Source: Megamonas sp. UBA1796 (lineage in GTDB: Bacteria; Bacillota; Negativicutes; Selenomonadales; Selenomonadaceae). From it: a DNA stretch of 64,000 nucleotides. The stretch lies in contig DCFU01000032.1 in the NCBI GenBank assembly GCA_002319795.1, positions 32,980 through 96,979 on the forward strand. The letters run 5' to 3'. Below the pieces are notes generated by a model. That model saw nothing but the letters and a program-made list of their open reading frames with translations, was not told the origin of the DNA and ran no database searches. Position numbers and translations under genes: made by a program. Positions 28,787-36,642 of this stretch are shown here, in pieces; the stretch's first letter is position 1, and each line of letters begins with the position of its first letter.

Positions 28787-29506
28787 ATGGCAGATGAACG
28801 GCTGATTGTGGCGTTGGATTTTCATACAATAGAGGAAGTCAGGGAGTTTGTTACAGAGTTGGGTGACAGTGTCAGCTATTATAAAGTTGGTATGGAGCTT
28901 TTTTACAGTGTAGGGGGGAGTGTAGTTTCTTATCTGAAGGGGCAAGGTAAAGAGGTTTTTTTAGATTTGAAACTGCACGATATTCCCAATACGGTTGCAG
29001 AAGGTCTTTGTGCACTTATGCGGCTTGGTGCGTCTATACTGAACATTCATGCTTCTGGTGGTTATACTATGATGAAAACGGCCGCTGTACGTGTAAGAAA
29101 GCAGGCGGCGGAGCTTGGCATACAGCCGCCAAAGCTTATAGCAATTACGGTTCTGACCAGTATCAATGAAGGAGATTGGCATGGTTTGGGACAAACAGTG
29201 GAGATACAGGCCCAGGTGGTGCGTCTGGCGAAGCTTGCTAAAGAAGCAGGGCTGGATGGCGTTGTAGCTTCTCCGGCAGAAGCGGCAGCAATTCGGGAAG
29301 CGTGCGGCAGCGAGTTCCTGATTGTTACACCGGGTATTCGTCCGGTTGGATCTGCGGTTAACGACCAAAGCCGTATTGCTTCTCCAGCAGAAGCTCTTAG
29401 GCAGGGAGCGTCCCACCTTGTCGTCGGCCGTCCAATTCGTTTGACGGATGATCCTAAAGAAGCAGCCGAAAAAATTATAAGAGAAATGGAGACGGTTCCC
29501 AAATGA
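28787..29506 (+). CDS. pyrF: Orotidine 5'-phosphate decarboxylase
   Basis: Decarboxylates OMP to UMP, the last pyrimidine step. It has 239 residues, group I (bacterial) form. The catalytic Asp-Lys-Asp charge network is in FLDLKLHDIPNT (Asp60, Lys62, Asp65), with phosphate-binding loops TPGIRP and VVGRPI. The Shine-Dalgarno sequence (gaaggga) is modest. Usual Firmicute operons have pyrK and pyrD between carB and pyrF; here only 56 bases separate them. It overlaps pyrE by four bases (ATGA). Confidence 0.95.
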   Translation: MADERLIVALDFHTIEEVREFVTELGDSVSYYKVGMELFYSVGGSVVSYLKGQGKEVFLDLKLHDIPNTVAEGLCALMRLGASILNIHASGGYTMMKTAAVRVRKQAAELGIQPPKLIAITVLTSINEGDWHGLGQTVEIQAQVVRLAKLAKEAGLDGVVASPAEAAAIREACGSEFLIVTPGIRPVGSAVNDQSRIASPAEALRQGASHLVVGRPIRLTDDPKEAAEKIIREMETVPK

Positions 29507-30078
29507 CAGAACAAGACGTAAAAGATATATTGATTGAGACACAGGCTATCATGGAGGGACATTTCCTTTTAACTTCGGGGCTGCATAGTCCGGTTTATGT
29601 GGAAAAATTTAATGTGCTACAGCATCCGAGATATACTGAACAACTTTGTCAGGCATTGGCTGAAAGATTTACTGACAAGAATATACAGACGGTTGTGGGG
29701 CCTGTGACAGGTGGCATACTTTTAGCGCATGAGACAGGCAAGGCGCTTGGGACAAGAGCTATCTTTACGGAACGTGAAAATGGCAAGATGACTTTTCGTC
29801 GTGGATTTCACCTTGAACCAGGAGAGCGCGTACTGATTGTAGAGGATATAGTAACAACGGGTGGTTCTATCCGGGAAGTACTTAACGTTGTAAAACAGCA
29901 TGGGGGTATTCCTGTGGGAATTGGCATGCTTGTAGACCGCAGTGGCGGCCATGCTGATTTTGGCGGTGTTCCCTATGAGGCATTGCTGCACCTTGATGTC
30001 CAGGCATTTAAACCTGAAGGATGTCCTCTTTGCAGGGATGGAGTTCCTATGACGAAGCGGGGTCGGACAGGTAAATGA
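29503..30078 (+). CDS. pyrE: Orotate phosphoribosyltransferase
   Basis: Transfers phosphoribose from PRPP to orotate, giving OMP. It has 191 residues. The PRPP-binding motif VLIVEDIVTTGGS is near residue 110. The length and N-terminus (ILIETQAIMEGHFLLTSGLHS) match the type that ends many Firmicute pyr operons. ATGA overlap with pyrF gives translational coupling. A strong terminator follows, making this the last operon gene. Confidence 0.95.
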   Translation: MTEQDVKDILIETQAIMEGHFLLTSGLHSPVYVEKFNVLQHPRYTEQLCQALAERFTDKNIQTVVGPVTGGILLAHETGKALGTRAIFTERENGKMTFRRGFHLEPGERVLIVEDIVTTGGSIREVLNVVKQHGGIPVGIGMLVDRSGGHADFGGVPYEALLHLDVQAFKPEGCPLCRDGVPMTKRGRTGK

Positions 30079-30095
30079 TTCCATAGGGATGCGAG

Positions 30096-30130
30096 GGGCT
30101 GCTGCATGATTTATGCAGCAGCCCTTATTT
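30096..30130 (+). terminator. Terminator of the pyr operon
   Basis: Perfect 12-bp stem gggctgctgcat (30096-30107) / atgcagcagccc (30113-30124), five-base loop, then ttattt. Confidence 0.9.
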
Positions 30131-30166
30131 TCCATTTTACCAGATGTGGTGAAGGGGGGCTTTTTA

Positions 30167-30877
30167 TTGGCAGAGCCAGATGAAAAGAGACTTGAACAGG
30201 AACGTGTGGAGAAGGAAGTCAGCGCATGGGACTATCTGGGAAGATTACCCAAGGAATGGTTTGGTTTTTCATTTCATCGTCTTATGCAGAACCGGGAAGA
30301 TTTCTATGATTTGTATAGCTACGTGAATGAAAAGCTGCATCGCAGTGCGATTGTATATTATCATAGTGAGACGCATGAATATAAGCTGCGGGTTCATATC
30401 GGACTTACAGAATTTTGCCGTATCGAATATATTGCACCGAATCTTGAAGTAATGGAGCAGCTCTTATCTAAGCAGTTCGAAACTATGCTGCGGGATATGG
30501 CGGAGTTTAATATTCAGACAATCAGTGTGGTTGTGAAGGAGAAACATATCCTTGACTGGGAATACGCGAAAAAGCTGCCTGAGATTTTGGAGGGATTCAG
30601 GCTGTTTGTTTATCCTTCCAAGCCGGTAAAATCTATCAATGGTTCCTATATTGTCTTTGATTATTCGGATTTTACAATAGATAGTAATTTTATTATTTAT
30701 TATAATGTCTTTCGGGATGAGTTTTTTGGCGAGGCGCGCATCCGGAAAATTCCAGAAATGAATTATGTATTTGATTCAACAGAGCTATTGGAACTTGAAG
30801 AAAAATTAGATGCGAATCTGGTTCCAAGATTACAGGAGATTCGCCAACGGGCGCAGGAGGCAGAGGTGACAGGATGA
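30167..30877 (+). CDS. Conserved protein of unknown function
   Basis: No family recognised. It encodes 236 residues from TTG 30167, seven bases after an aaggggggc site; a longer in-frame start at 30113 lies inside the pyr terminator and is rejected. The protein is soluble, with no signal peptide or membrane segment. It has a charged N-terminal helix (about 3-25), an aromatic-rich middle with alternating strands (for example IVYYHSE, YKLRVHIGL, CRIEYIA) and a charged C-terminal helix (about 205-236). No catalytic motif stands out. The stop overlaps the start of the YejK-type gene (ATGA), so the two are translated together and may work together. Confidence 0.75.
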   Translation: MAEPDEKRLEQERVEKEVSAWDYLGRLPKEWFGFSFHRLMQNREDFYDLYSYVNEKLHRSAIVYYHSETHEYKLRVHIGLTEFCRIEYIAPNLEVMEQLLSKQFETMLRDMAEFNIQTISVVVKEKHILDWEYAKKLPEILEGFRLFVYPSKPVKSINGSYIVFDYSDFTIDSNFIIYYNVFRDEFFGEARIRKIPEMNYVFDSTELLELEEKLDANLVPRLQEIRQRAQEAEVTG

Positions 30878-31875
30878 TTGTAATCGATAAAGCAATTTTG
30901 CATATTTTGGATTTCAATACGGGGACTATAGGGCTTTCGGATGAAGAATTAGTCGTTGAAAACAGCATAGAGGAATTTTTGTTGAAGCATATTGAAAAGT
31001 CCCTTGCGAATCAGGATGCAAAAAAAGGCGTGTTTTATGAAGACAGTGAATTTCAGCATAAATTGGAAGATTATCTGGCAGGGAAAATAGATTTTGTAAT
31101 TTTTTCCAAATATATTGCTGATACATTGGAGAAGGCAATTTCGCATGCAGAGGAGATGGCCTCTGCTGACTTATTGATTTGTGATGTAAGAGTTGATGAG
31201 GTTCGTAAGATCATTATTTTTAAAGCCAACAGCCATAGTGGCTTTATTCATCAGATTGTACAGACAGAAAATGGATTTCGCAACGATATTGTGAACCACT
31301 ATTCCATTATGCCGGGACTGGCGCAAAAAATGGATGAGTTTGCTTTAGTGGATGCCGTAACGAAAGAGATTTCTTCTTTTTCAAAAAAATATACCATTGA
31401 TGGCAATTCAATTTTTGTTTTTCCTGAAATATTGCTGGAATGTGCACAAACACCATCTCCGAAGGAGACAATCAAAAAGATAAATCAAACGGTCAAAAAA
31501 GTTACAGAAGCCTATGGACAGGATGAATGTGCAGCGGCGGCTGCAGTCAAGTCTTATATTGCGGACAATGTCCAGCAATCCAATCAGCTGGATCCCCTGG
31601 AGGCGGGAAAAGAGGTTTTTAAGGATAATCCATCTATGCAGGAAGATTATGATCGCCAGCTTAAAGAAGCCGGTTTTACGGAACCAGTGGCGGTAAATTC
31701 GGAGGCAACGCTGAAAAAGATGCGTAATCATAAACTGAAAACAGATACGGGTATAGAACTTACGATACCAGTCGATTATTTCGATAATACAGAGTATGTG
31801 GAGTTTCATAACAATGCGGATGGATCGCTTTCAATTACCCTGAAGCATATACAAAATATCATGAATCGTTTATGA
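30874..31875 (+). CDS. Nucleoid-associated protein, YejK/NdpA (37-kDa) family
   Basis: A 333-residue protein of the nucleoid-associated 37-kDa family (NA37/YejK), which binds DNA non-specifically and is often encoded near mobile or stress genes. The N-terminal lead (VIDKAILHILDFNTG) and the middle domain with SADLLICDVRVDE, followed by FANDYFP-like and KEIS segments, fit the family, which is usually 330-350 residues. ATG overlaps the preceding unknown gene by four bases; hflX begins 13 bases after its stop. What the three genes share is not known. Confidence 0.75.
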   Translation: MIVIDKAILHILDFNTGTIGLSDEELVVENSIEEFLLKHIEKSLANQDAKKGVFYEDSEFQHKLEDYLAGKIDFVIFSKYIADTLEKAISHAEEMASADLLICDVRVDEVRKIIIFKANSHSGFIHQIVQTENGFRNDIVNHYSIMPGLAQKMDEFALVDAVTKEISSFSKKYTIDGNSIFVFPEILLECAQTPSPKETIKKINQTVKKVTEAYGQDECAAAAAVKSYIADNVQQSNQLDPLEAGKEVFKDNPSMQEDYDRQLKEAGFTEPVAVNSEATLKKMRNHKLKTDTGIELTIPVDYFDNTEYVEFHNNADGSLSITLKHIQNIMNRL

Positions 31876-31888
31876 AGGAGGTGAGAGC

Positions 31889-33688
31889 TTGGATATCAAC
31901 GGGGATATTAAAAATATCAAGGCACATGTTCTTGAAAAGCTGCAGGCTTTATATGCAGTACAGCTTCCTATTGGACAAATTTCCACAAATGAGTTGAACG
32001 AAAAGCTTTTGGAGATCACGGGGCTGCTGAATCGTGAAGTGGCCGTGTATATCAATCGTTCAGGTAAAATACTGCAGGTATCTGTAGGGGATACGGCTAC
32101 TGTGGATTTACCAGCTTTCAAATCGCGGACGAATGTCCGGCTTTCAGGTATACGCTGCATTCATACCCATCCAAGTGGAGATTCGATGCTCAGTGAGCCA
32201 GATAGCTCATCGTTGCGCCGTCTGCGTTTTGATGTTATGATGGCGCTTGCTCGGACGAAAGACAGCGGAGATATTTTGGGCAGCGTGGCTTTTTTTACGG
32301 GGGAAAGTAAAGAAGACGGCTCACCGGAGCTGCAATATTTTGGGCCGGTACAGACCGACGTTCTTCATCAAATCAATTTGAACTACCTTATAACTGTAAT
32401 AAACAAAAAATTAGGCAGGGAACTTGCGAATGAAACAGTAGATAAAGCAGAGCGGGCACTTCTGGCTGGTATTGAACCTGCTGGAAAAAATAAAGCATGG
32501 ACCATCGGGGAATCTCTTGATGAGCTGATGCGTCTGGCGGAAACAGCTGGAGCCGTTGTTATAGGAAAATTTGCTCAGCGCAAGGAACGTCCGGATGCCG
32601 CCTTATTTCTTGGCAAGGGAAAGGTTCAGGAAATCGCACTCACTATTCAGGATACAGATGCGGATCTTCTCATTATCGATGATGAACTGACTCCTTCACA
32701 GCAACGTAATCTTGAACAAATATTGGGCATCAAGGTCTTGGATCGTACAGCTTTGATTTTGGATATTTTTGCGCAGCGGGCGCGTTCGAATGCAGGAAAA
32801 CTGCAAGTACGGCTGGCACAGCTTAAATATAATCTGCCGCGTATTGGCGGCAAAGGACTAGTGCTTTCGAGGTTGGGCGGCGGTATTGGCACACGCGGGC
32901 CCGGTGAAACTAAGCTTGAAGTGGATCGGCGCCGTATCTATGCACAAATCCATGATATCGAAACGCAGCTTACCCGGCTAAGCCAGCAGAGACAGCTTCA
33001 TAGGTCACAGCGAAAAGAAACCCGGATACCACTTGTAGCACTTGTTGGCTATACGAATGCCGGAAAATCGACGCTGCTTAATGCTTTAACAGGTGCGGAT
33101 GTCTTTACTGAGGATAAGCTTTTTGCTACGCTGGATCCCACGACACGGCTTGTGACTTTGCCGCAAAAGCAAAAAATTTTGTTGACCGATACGGTTGGGT
33201 TTATACAAAAACTCCCGCATACCTTGGTTTCTGCCTTTCATGCCACTTTGGAGGAGGTAGAAGAAGCAGATTTGCTGCTGCATGTCGTTGACTGCAGCAA
33301 CGAGGATTACGAACTGCAAATAGAAGCCGTTATTGAGGTATTGAAGGAGCTGAATTCGGAAAATAAACCGATGATGTACGTATTCAATAAGGCGGATGAG
33401 CTGAAAACAAGAAATGTATGTGAAAAAATGCTGCGTGGGCGTGATGGCATTTTTATTTCTGCACAAAGCGGTGAGAATTTATCTGGCCTGCTTGAAAAAA
33501 TAGAGGCGTTTTTCCAGGAGCAGCAGGTGAAAATGAAGCTATGCATCCCTTTCAGCGAGGGCGGGCTGGTGACGAAACTTCATGGAATTGCCCAAATATA
33601 TGATACGGACTACACGGACAAGGGAACTGTACTGCAGGTATCCTTACCAATATCTGAGACGGCAGCCTTTGAACAATATAAAATATGA
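31889..33688 (+). CDS. hflX: GTPase HflX with JAMM-like N-terminal domain
   Basis: A ribosome-binding GTPase that in other bacteria splits stalled or hibernating ribosomes. It has 599 residues, much longer than the roughly 420-residue E. coli protein because of an N-terminal extension (about 1-190). That extension carries a complete JAMM/RadC-like metal signature: Glu50 in REVAVYINRSGKI, then His92-x-His94-Pro, six residues, Ser102-x-x-Asp105. The canonical part follows: HflX N-domain (about 205-350, with GGRGPGE-like GTRGPGETKLE), then the G domain with P-loop GYTNAGKS (387-394), DTVGF, and NKAD. TTG start with aaggaggtgag, an excellent site. Confidence 0.92.
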   Translation: MDINGDIKNIKAHVLEKLQALYAVQLPIGQISTNELNEKLLEITGLLNREVAVYINRSGKILQVSVGDTATVDLPAFKSRTNVRLSGIRCIHTHPSGDSMLSEPDSSSLRRLRFDVMMALARTKDSGDILGSVAFFTGESKEDGSPELQYFGPVQTDVLHQINLNYLITVINKKLGRELANETVDKAERALLAGIEPAGKNKAWTIGESLDELMRLAETAGAVVIGKFAQRKERPDAALFLGKGKVQEIALTIQDTDADLLIIDDELTPSQQRNLEQILGIKVLDRTALILDIFAQRARSNAGKLQVRLAQLKYNLPRIGGKGLVLSRLGGGIGTRGPGETKLEVDRRRIYAQIHDIETQLTRLSQQRQLHRSQRKETRIPLVALVGYTNAGKSTLLNALTGADVFTEDKLFATLDPTTRLVTLPQKQKILLTDTVGFIQKLPHTLVSAFHATLEEVEEADLLLHVVDCSNEDYELQIEAVIEVLKELNSENKPMMYVFNKADELKTRNVCEKMLRGRDGIFISAQSGENLSGLLEKIEAFFQEQQVKMKLCIPFSEGGLVTKLHGIAQIYDTDYTDKGTVLQVSLPISETAAFEQYKI

Positions 33689-33701
33689 GGAAGTAGAAGA
33701 A

Positions 33702-34949
33702 ATGACATTTTCGAAGAAAATTCAGGATATCAAAACATGTGTGCTTGAAGAATCCAAACCTTTATTCAGGCATATTGAGGAGATTGCTGAAATTAATACC
33801 CTGAAGGTGCTGGAGGCTATGCGCAAATGCCGGGTGTCAGAGGCACATTTCAATACAACCGCTGGCTATGCCTATGATGATATCGGGCGGGGAAAACTGG
33901 AAGAACTTTATGCTGAGATATTTGGCGCTGAGCGTGCCCTGGTGCGTACACAGTTTGTATCTGGCACGCATGCATTAGCTACGGTGCTGTTTGGGATATT
34001 GCGCCCGGGAGATGAGCTGCTGTCACTTACGGGTGCGCCATATGATACGATGCAGACAGTGATAGGCTATGCAAACCCGGGCAAGGGTTCTTTGAAAGAG
34101 TTTGGCATTTTATACGATGAATTGCCTATGCGTGAAGGAAAAGTTGATTTTGCTGGCATACAGCATAAACTGAAGCCGAATACCAAAATGGTGCTTATTC
34201 AGCGTTCCCGTGGCTATAGCATGCGTGCACCCCTAACAATTGATGATATCCGAGCAATCTGTAAGGAGGTAAAGCGTGCCAAACCGGACTGTATTTGTTT
34301 CGTGGATAACTGTTACGGTGAATTTGTTGATATACTTGAGCCAACGCAGGCAGGGGCTGATATCATGGCAGGCTCACTTATCAAGAATCCGGGCGGTGGC
34401 GTTGCGCCTACCGGAGGTTATATAGCAGGAAAGAATGAGCTTGTAGAGCTGTCTTCCTATCGTCTGACAGCTCCGGGAATGGGCGATGAATTAGGAGCCT
34501 CCCTGTCCAACAACCGATTGCTTTTCCAAGGAATATTTCTTGCACCGCATGTTGTATCGCAAGCGATAAAAGGCGCCGTATTTGCTGCGGGTGTTTTTGC
34601 TGCATTAGGCTATAAGACATTGCCGCTTCCTAAAGATTTGCGCGGGGATATCATACAGGCTATTGAGCTGGGTACCCGTGAAAGACTCATTGCGTTTTGT
34701 GGTGGTATACAAAAATATTCGCCGGTTGACTCGTTTGCAATTCCTGAGCCTTGGGACATGCCTGGTTATGCGGATCAGGTCATCATGGCAGCAGGCACCT
34801 TTGTACAGGGAGCATCTATCGAGTTTAGTGCAGACGGCCCGCTGCGCGAGCCATATAATGTTTATTTGCAGGGGGCGCTGACCTTTGAACATGCTGTTAT
34901 TGGCATCATGGGGGCGGCGCAGGCGGTTGAGAATTTAACGTCTGAATAA
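33702..34949 (+). CDS. ynbB: PLP-dependent enzyme, methionine gamma-lyase/aluminium resistance (YnbB) family
   Basis: A fold-type I PLP enzyme of 415 residues in the family annotated as aluminium resistance protein or methionine gamma-lyase-like (B. subtilis YnbB). The PLP lysine is probably Lys228 in GSLIKNPGGGVAPTGGYIAG, preceded by the cofactor Asp in CFVDNCYGEF. The true reaction is not established for the family. ATG 33702 is used because gaggaagtag lies just before it; an in-frame start at 33582 would overlap hflX by over 100 bases. It lies 13 bases after hflX, a neighbourhood also seen with YnbA/HflX in Bacillus. Confidence 0.87.
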   Translation: MTFSKKIQDIKTCVLEESKPLFRHIEEIAEINTLKVLEAMRKCRVSEAHFNTTAGYAYDDIGRGKLEELYAEIFGAERALVRTQFVSGTHALATVLFGILRPGDELLSLTGAPYDTMQTVIGYANPGKGSLKEFGILYDELPMREGKVDFAGIQHKLKPNTKMVLIQRSRGYSMRAPLTIDDIRAICKEVKRAKPDCICFVDNCYGEFVDILEPTQAGADIMAGSLIKNPGGGVAPTGGYIAGKNELVELSSYRLTAPGMGDELGASLSNNRLLFQGIFLAPHVVSQAIKGAVFAAGVFAALGYKTLPLPKDLRGDIIQAIELGTRERLIAFCGGIQKYSPVDSFAIPEPWDMPGYADQVIMAAGTFVQGASIEFSADGPLREPYNVYLQGALTFEHAVIGIMGAAQAVENLTSE

Positions 34950-34951
34950 AA

Positions 34952-34994
34952 AAATACGCCGTAGGACACGAATATGCTGTCCTGCGGCGTATTT
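34952..34994. terminator. Bidirectional terminator between ynbB and lexA
   Basis: 17-bp stem (34952-34968 with 34978-34994, one G-T pair) around a nine-base loop. The stem is flanked by an A-run on the left and T-rich sequence on the right, so it can stop both convergent transcripts. Confidence 0.9.
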
Positions 34995-35020
34995 ATATTA
35001 GAATGAATTTAAAGCGATGA

Positions 35021-35635
35021 TTACATCTGACGGTAGACACCGATTACCTTTCCTAAAATCGCGACGTTTCTTTCATAAAAGGGTTTCATGGAATCATTTT
35101 CTGGTTGCAGCCGTATACAATCCTGCTCTTTAAAAAAACGCTTTACTGTAGCCGTATCTTCATTGACCAGTGCTACGACAATATCATTATCACATGCCGT
35201 GTCCTGTTGGCGGACAAGGATGTAATCACCGTCAAAAATACCGGCCTTAACCATACTTTCTCCTTGTACACGCAACATAAAGGCCTGATCCGTCGTCCCG
35301 ATAAGGCCCTGTGGGAAGGAAAACACATCTTGTATATTTTCTTCTGCCAATATAGGCACACCTGCTGTGACTGTACCAACTAAGGGAACGGCTACGGTCT
35401 TATCCCAAGGCTTTTCATCAAGCAAATCAATGGCGCGTGGCTTGGTTGGATCTCGTTTGATAAGACCAGACTCCTCCAGCTTAGCTAAATAGCCATGGAC
35501 GGTAGAGCTGGATTTTAATCCTACGGCCTTGCCAATTTCCCGTACGGAAGGTGGATAACCTTTTTCTAAAAGAAATTCTTTAATGAATTTGAATATACTC
35601 TTCTGACGTTCGCTTGAACCTTGATTACGTCGCAT
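35021..35635 (-). CDS. lexA: LexA repressor
   Basis: The SOS regulator, which represses DNA-repair genes until RecA filaments trigger self-cleavage. It has 204 residues: winged helix-turn-helix (about 1-70) and S24 peptidase domain (about 85-204). The cleavage site Ala91-Gly92 (TVTAGVPI), catalytic Ser127 (GESM) and Lys165 (TATVKRF) are all present, so it should be functional. ATG start with aggagtg upstream. A probable self-controlled promoter precedes it on the minus strand. Confidence 0.96.
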   Translation of the reverse strand: MRRNQGSSERQKSIFKFIKEFLLEKGYPPSVREIGKAVGLKSSSTVHGYLAKLEESGLIKRDPTKPRAIDLLDEKPWDKTVAVPLVGTVTAGVPILAEENIQDVFSFPQGLIGTTDQAFMLRVQGESMVKAGIFDGDYILVRQQDTACDNDIVVALVNEDTATVKRFFKEQDCIRLQPENDSMKPFYERNVAILGKVIGVYRQM

Positions 35636-35672
35636 AAATCAGCACTCCTAAGTTCTATTTTCATTTGTTTAT

Positions 35673-35692
35673 AGTATACCACATATATGTTC
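35673..35692 (-). promoter_or_regulatory. lexA -10 box with imperfect LexA site
   Basis: On the minus strand TATACT (35673-35678) is the -10 box. Just upstream lies GAACATATATGT (35681-35692), half of which matches the Gram-positive LexA operator GAAC-N4-GTTC. The other half is degenerate, and the -35 is poor. Confidence 0.5.
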
Positions 35693-35790
35693 TGTTTTAA
35701 ACGAAAAACTCAAAGCAGGCAGGAAAATCCGCTTTGTTGTGGAAGTTTTTATATAAATAAAATAAAAATTTTATCTGGAGGGGATTCGTA

Positions 35791-36285
35791 ATGGAAGCTT
35801 ATTTAAATGATTTGGAAGGCCTGCGCATTGCTATGGATATTGAAAATCGTGGATATAATTTTTACAAACTTGCTTATGAAAAATTCTCGGGACAAAAAGT
35901 AGCGACTTTATTTAAAATGTTGATGGAAGAGGAAAATGTCCATTTGGATACCTTTACCAGATATTTTGAAGAAATAGGAAAGTATAAAGAAGCGCATGAT
36001 ACGGAATATCTCTTTGATCCTGAAATTTCCGGCTATTTGACAGTGTTAGCGGAAGCACATGTTTTTCCCACGCCGGAGGATGCGCCGGATGTTTTGGATA
36101 AAATACGTTCGCCAAAAAGTGTCCTGATTCTTGCGGTAAATGCAGAAAAAGATTCCGTACTTTTTTATGCCGCTTTAGCGGAATGCTCGAAATTTCCCCA
36201 AGCAAGAGAAATATTTGAAAGGCTTAAGAAGGAAGAACAAGGTCATGTAGTGAAAATCAGCAATAAAATTAAGGCACTTATTTGA
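35791..36285 (+). CDS. Ferritin-like (rubrerythrin-type) diiron protein
   Basis: A 164-residue four-helix protein related to the N-terminal domain of rubrerythrins, without the C-terminal rubredoxin zinc/iron ribbon. Likely iron ligands: Glu18 (DIENRGYNFY), the EEENVH segment (Glu47-49, His51), a third-helix Glu (NAEKDSVLFY) and EEQGH near the C-terminus. Such proteins often reduce peroxide or store iron in anaerobes, but with no rubredoxin domain the electron donor must be separate. ATG start after ctggagggg. Monocistronic, ended by a strong terminator. Confidence 0.82.
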   Translation: MEAYLNDLEGLRIAMDIENRGYNFYKLAYEKFSGQKVATLFKMLMEEENVHLDTFTRYFEEIGKYKEAHDTEYLFDPEISGYLTVLAEAHVFPTPEDAPDVLDKIRSPKSVLILAVNAEKDSVLFYAALAECSKFPQAREIFERLKKEEQGHVVKISNKIKALI

Positions 36286-36309
36286 TATCTGCCGCTTAGA
36301 AAACATATC

Positions 36310-36365
36310 AGATTCCCGGTACAATAATTTATCCATACAGTTATTGTTGTACCGGGAATCTTTTT
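36310..36365 (+). terminator. Terminator of the ferritin-like gene
   Basis: Perfect 15-bp stem agattcccggtacaa (36310-36324) / ttgtaccgggaatct (36347-36361), 22-base interior, then T-run. Confidence 0.88.
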
Positions 36366-36380
36366 GCTTTTATGTTTTTA

Positions 36381-36433
36381 CGTAAACTAATAATTTTATA
36401 TAGGTTGACTATGGATTTTTTCTTGCGTATAAT
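36381..36433 (+). promoter_or_regulatory. bioY promoter with BirA-like operator
   Basis: TTGACT (36405-36410), 17-base spacer, TATAAT (36428-36433) is a strong promoter. The half-sites cgtaaact (36381-36388) and ggttgact (36403-36410), 14 bases apart, resemble the BirA operator of Firmicutes (TGTWAACC-N14-GGTTWACA) and cover the -35 box. Biotin-dependent repression of bioY is therefore likely. Confidence 0.6.
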
Positions 36434-36642
36434 AGAATCATTGTGAAGGAATGTTCACAGCCTTAGCGAGTTTGCAGTATCCTTTAAAAGGAAATAATGG
36501 GGATCTCCTTTTTCAGCTGCTGACAATATTATTTTATTAGGCGGCAAAATGTTTTGCTGCCAATAGAGGGGCTTGGAGCAAGGCCGGATATATTCCTACG
36601 CGAGTAAATATGTAAAGTCAGGATTAAGGAGATAGAAAACGC
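36434..36642 (+). other. Long untranslated leader of bioY
   Basis: About 200 bases between the promoter and the bioY ATG. It contains gtgaa/ttcac (36443-36458) and a near-perfect hairpin ggcggcaaaa/ttttgctgcc (36540-36561), not followed by a T-run. No known riboswitch consensus was recognised. It has no ORF of note. Confidence 0.45.

Noticed and set aside
30113..30166. Upstream extension of the unknown gene before yejK
   Set aside because: The extension starts inside the pyr terminator hairpin and has no Shine-Dalgarno sequence; TTG 30167 has a strong one.
33582..33701. N-terminal extension of the YnbB-type enzyme
   Set aside because: It overlaps the hflX 3' end by over 100 bases and shows no family similarity; ATG 33702 has its own site.
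36434..36642. Known riboswitch in the bioY leader
   Set aside because: No match to remembered consensus features of cobalamin, THF, ZTP, fluoride, Mn, SAM or c-di-GMP switches.
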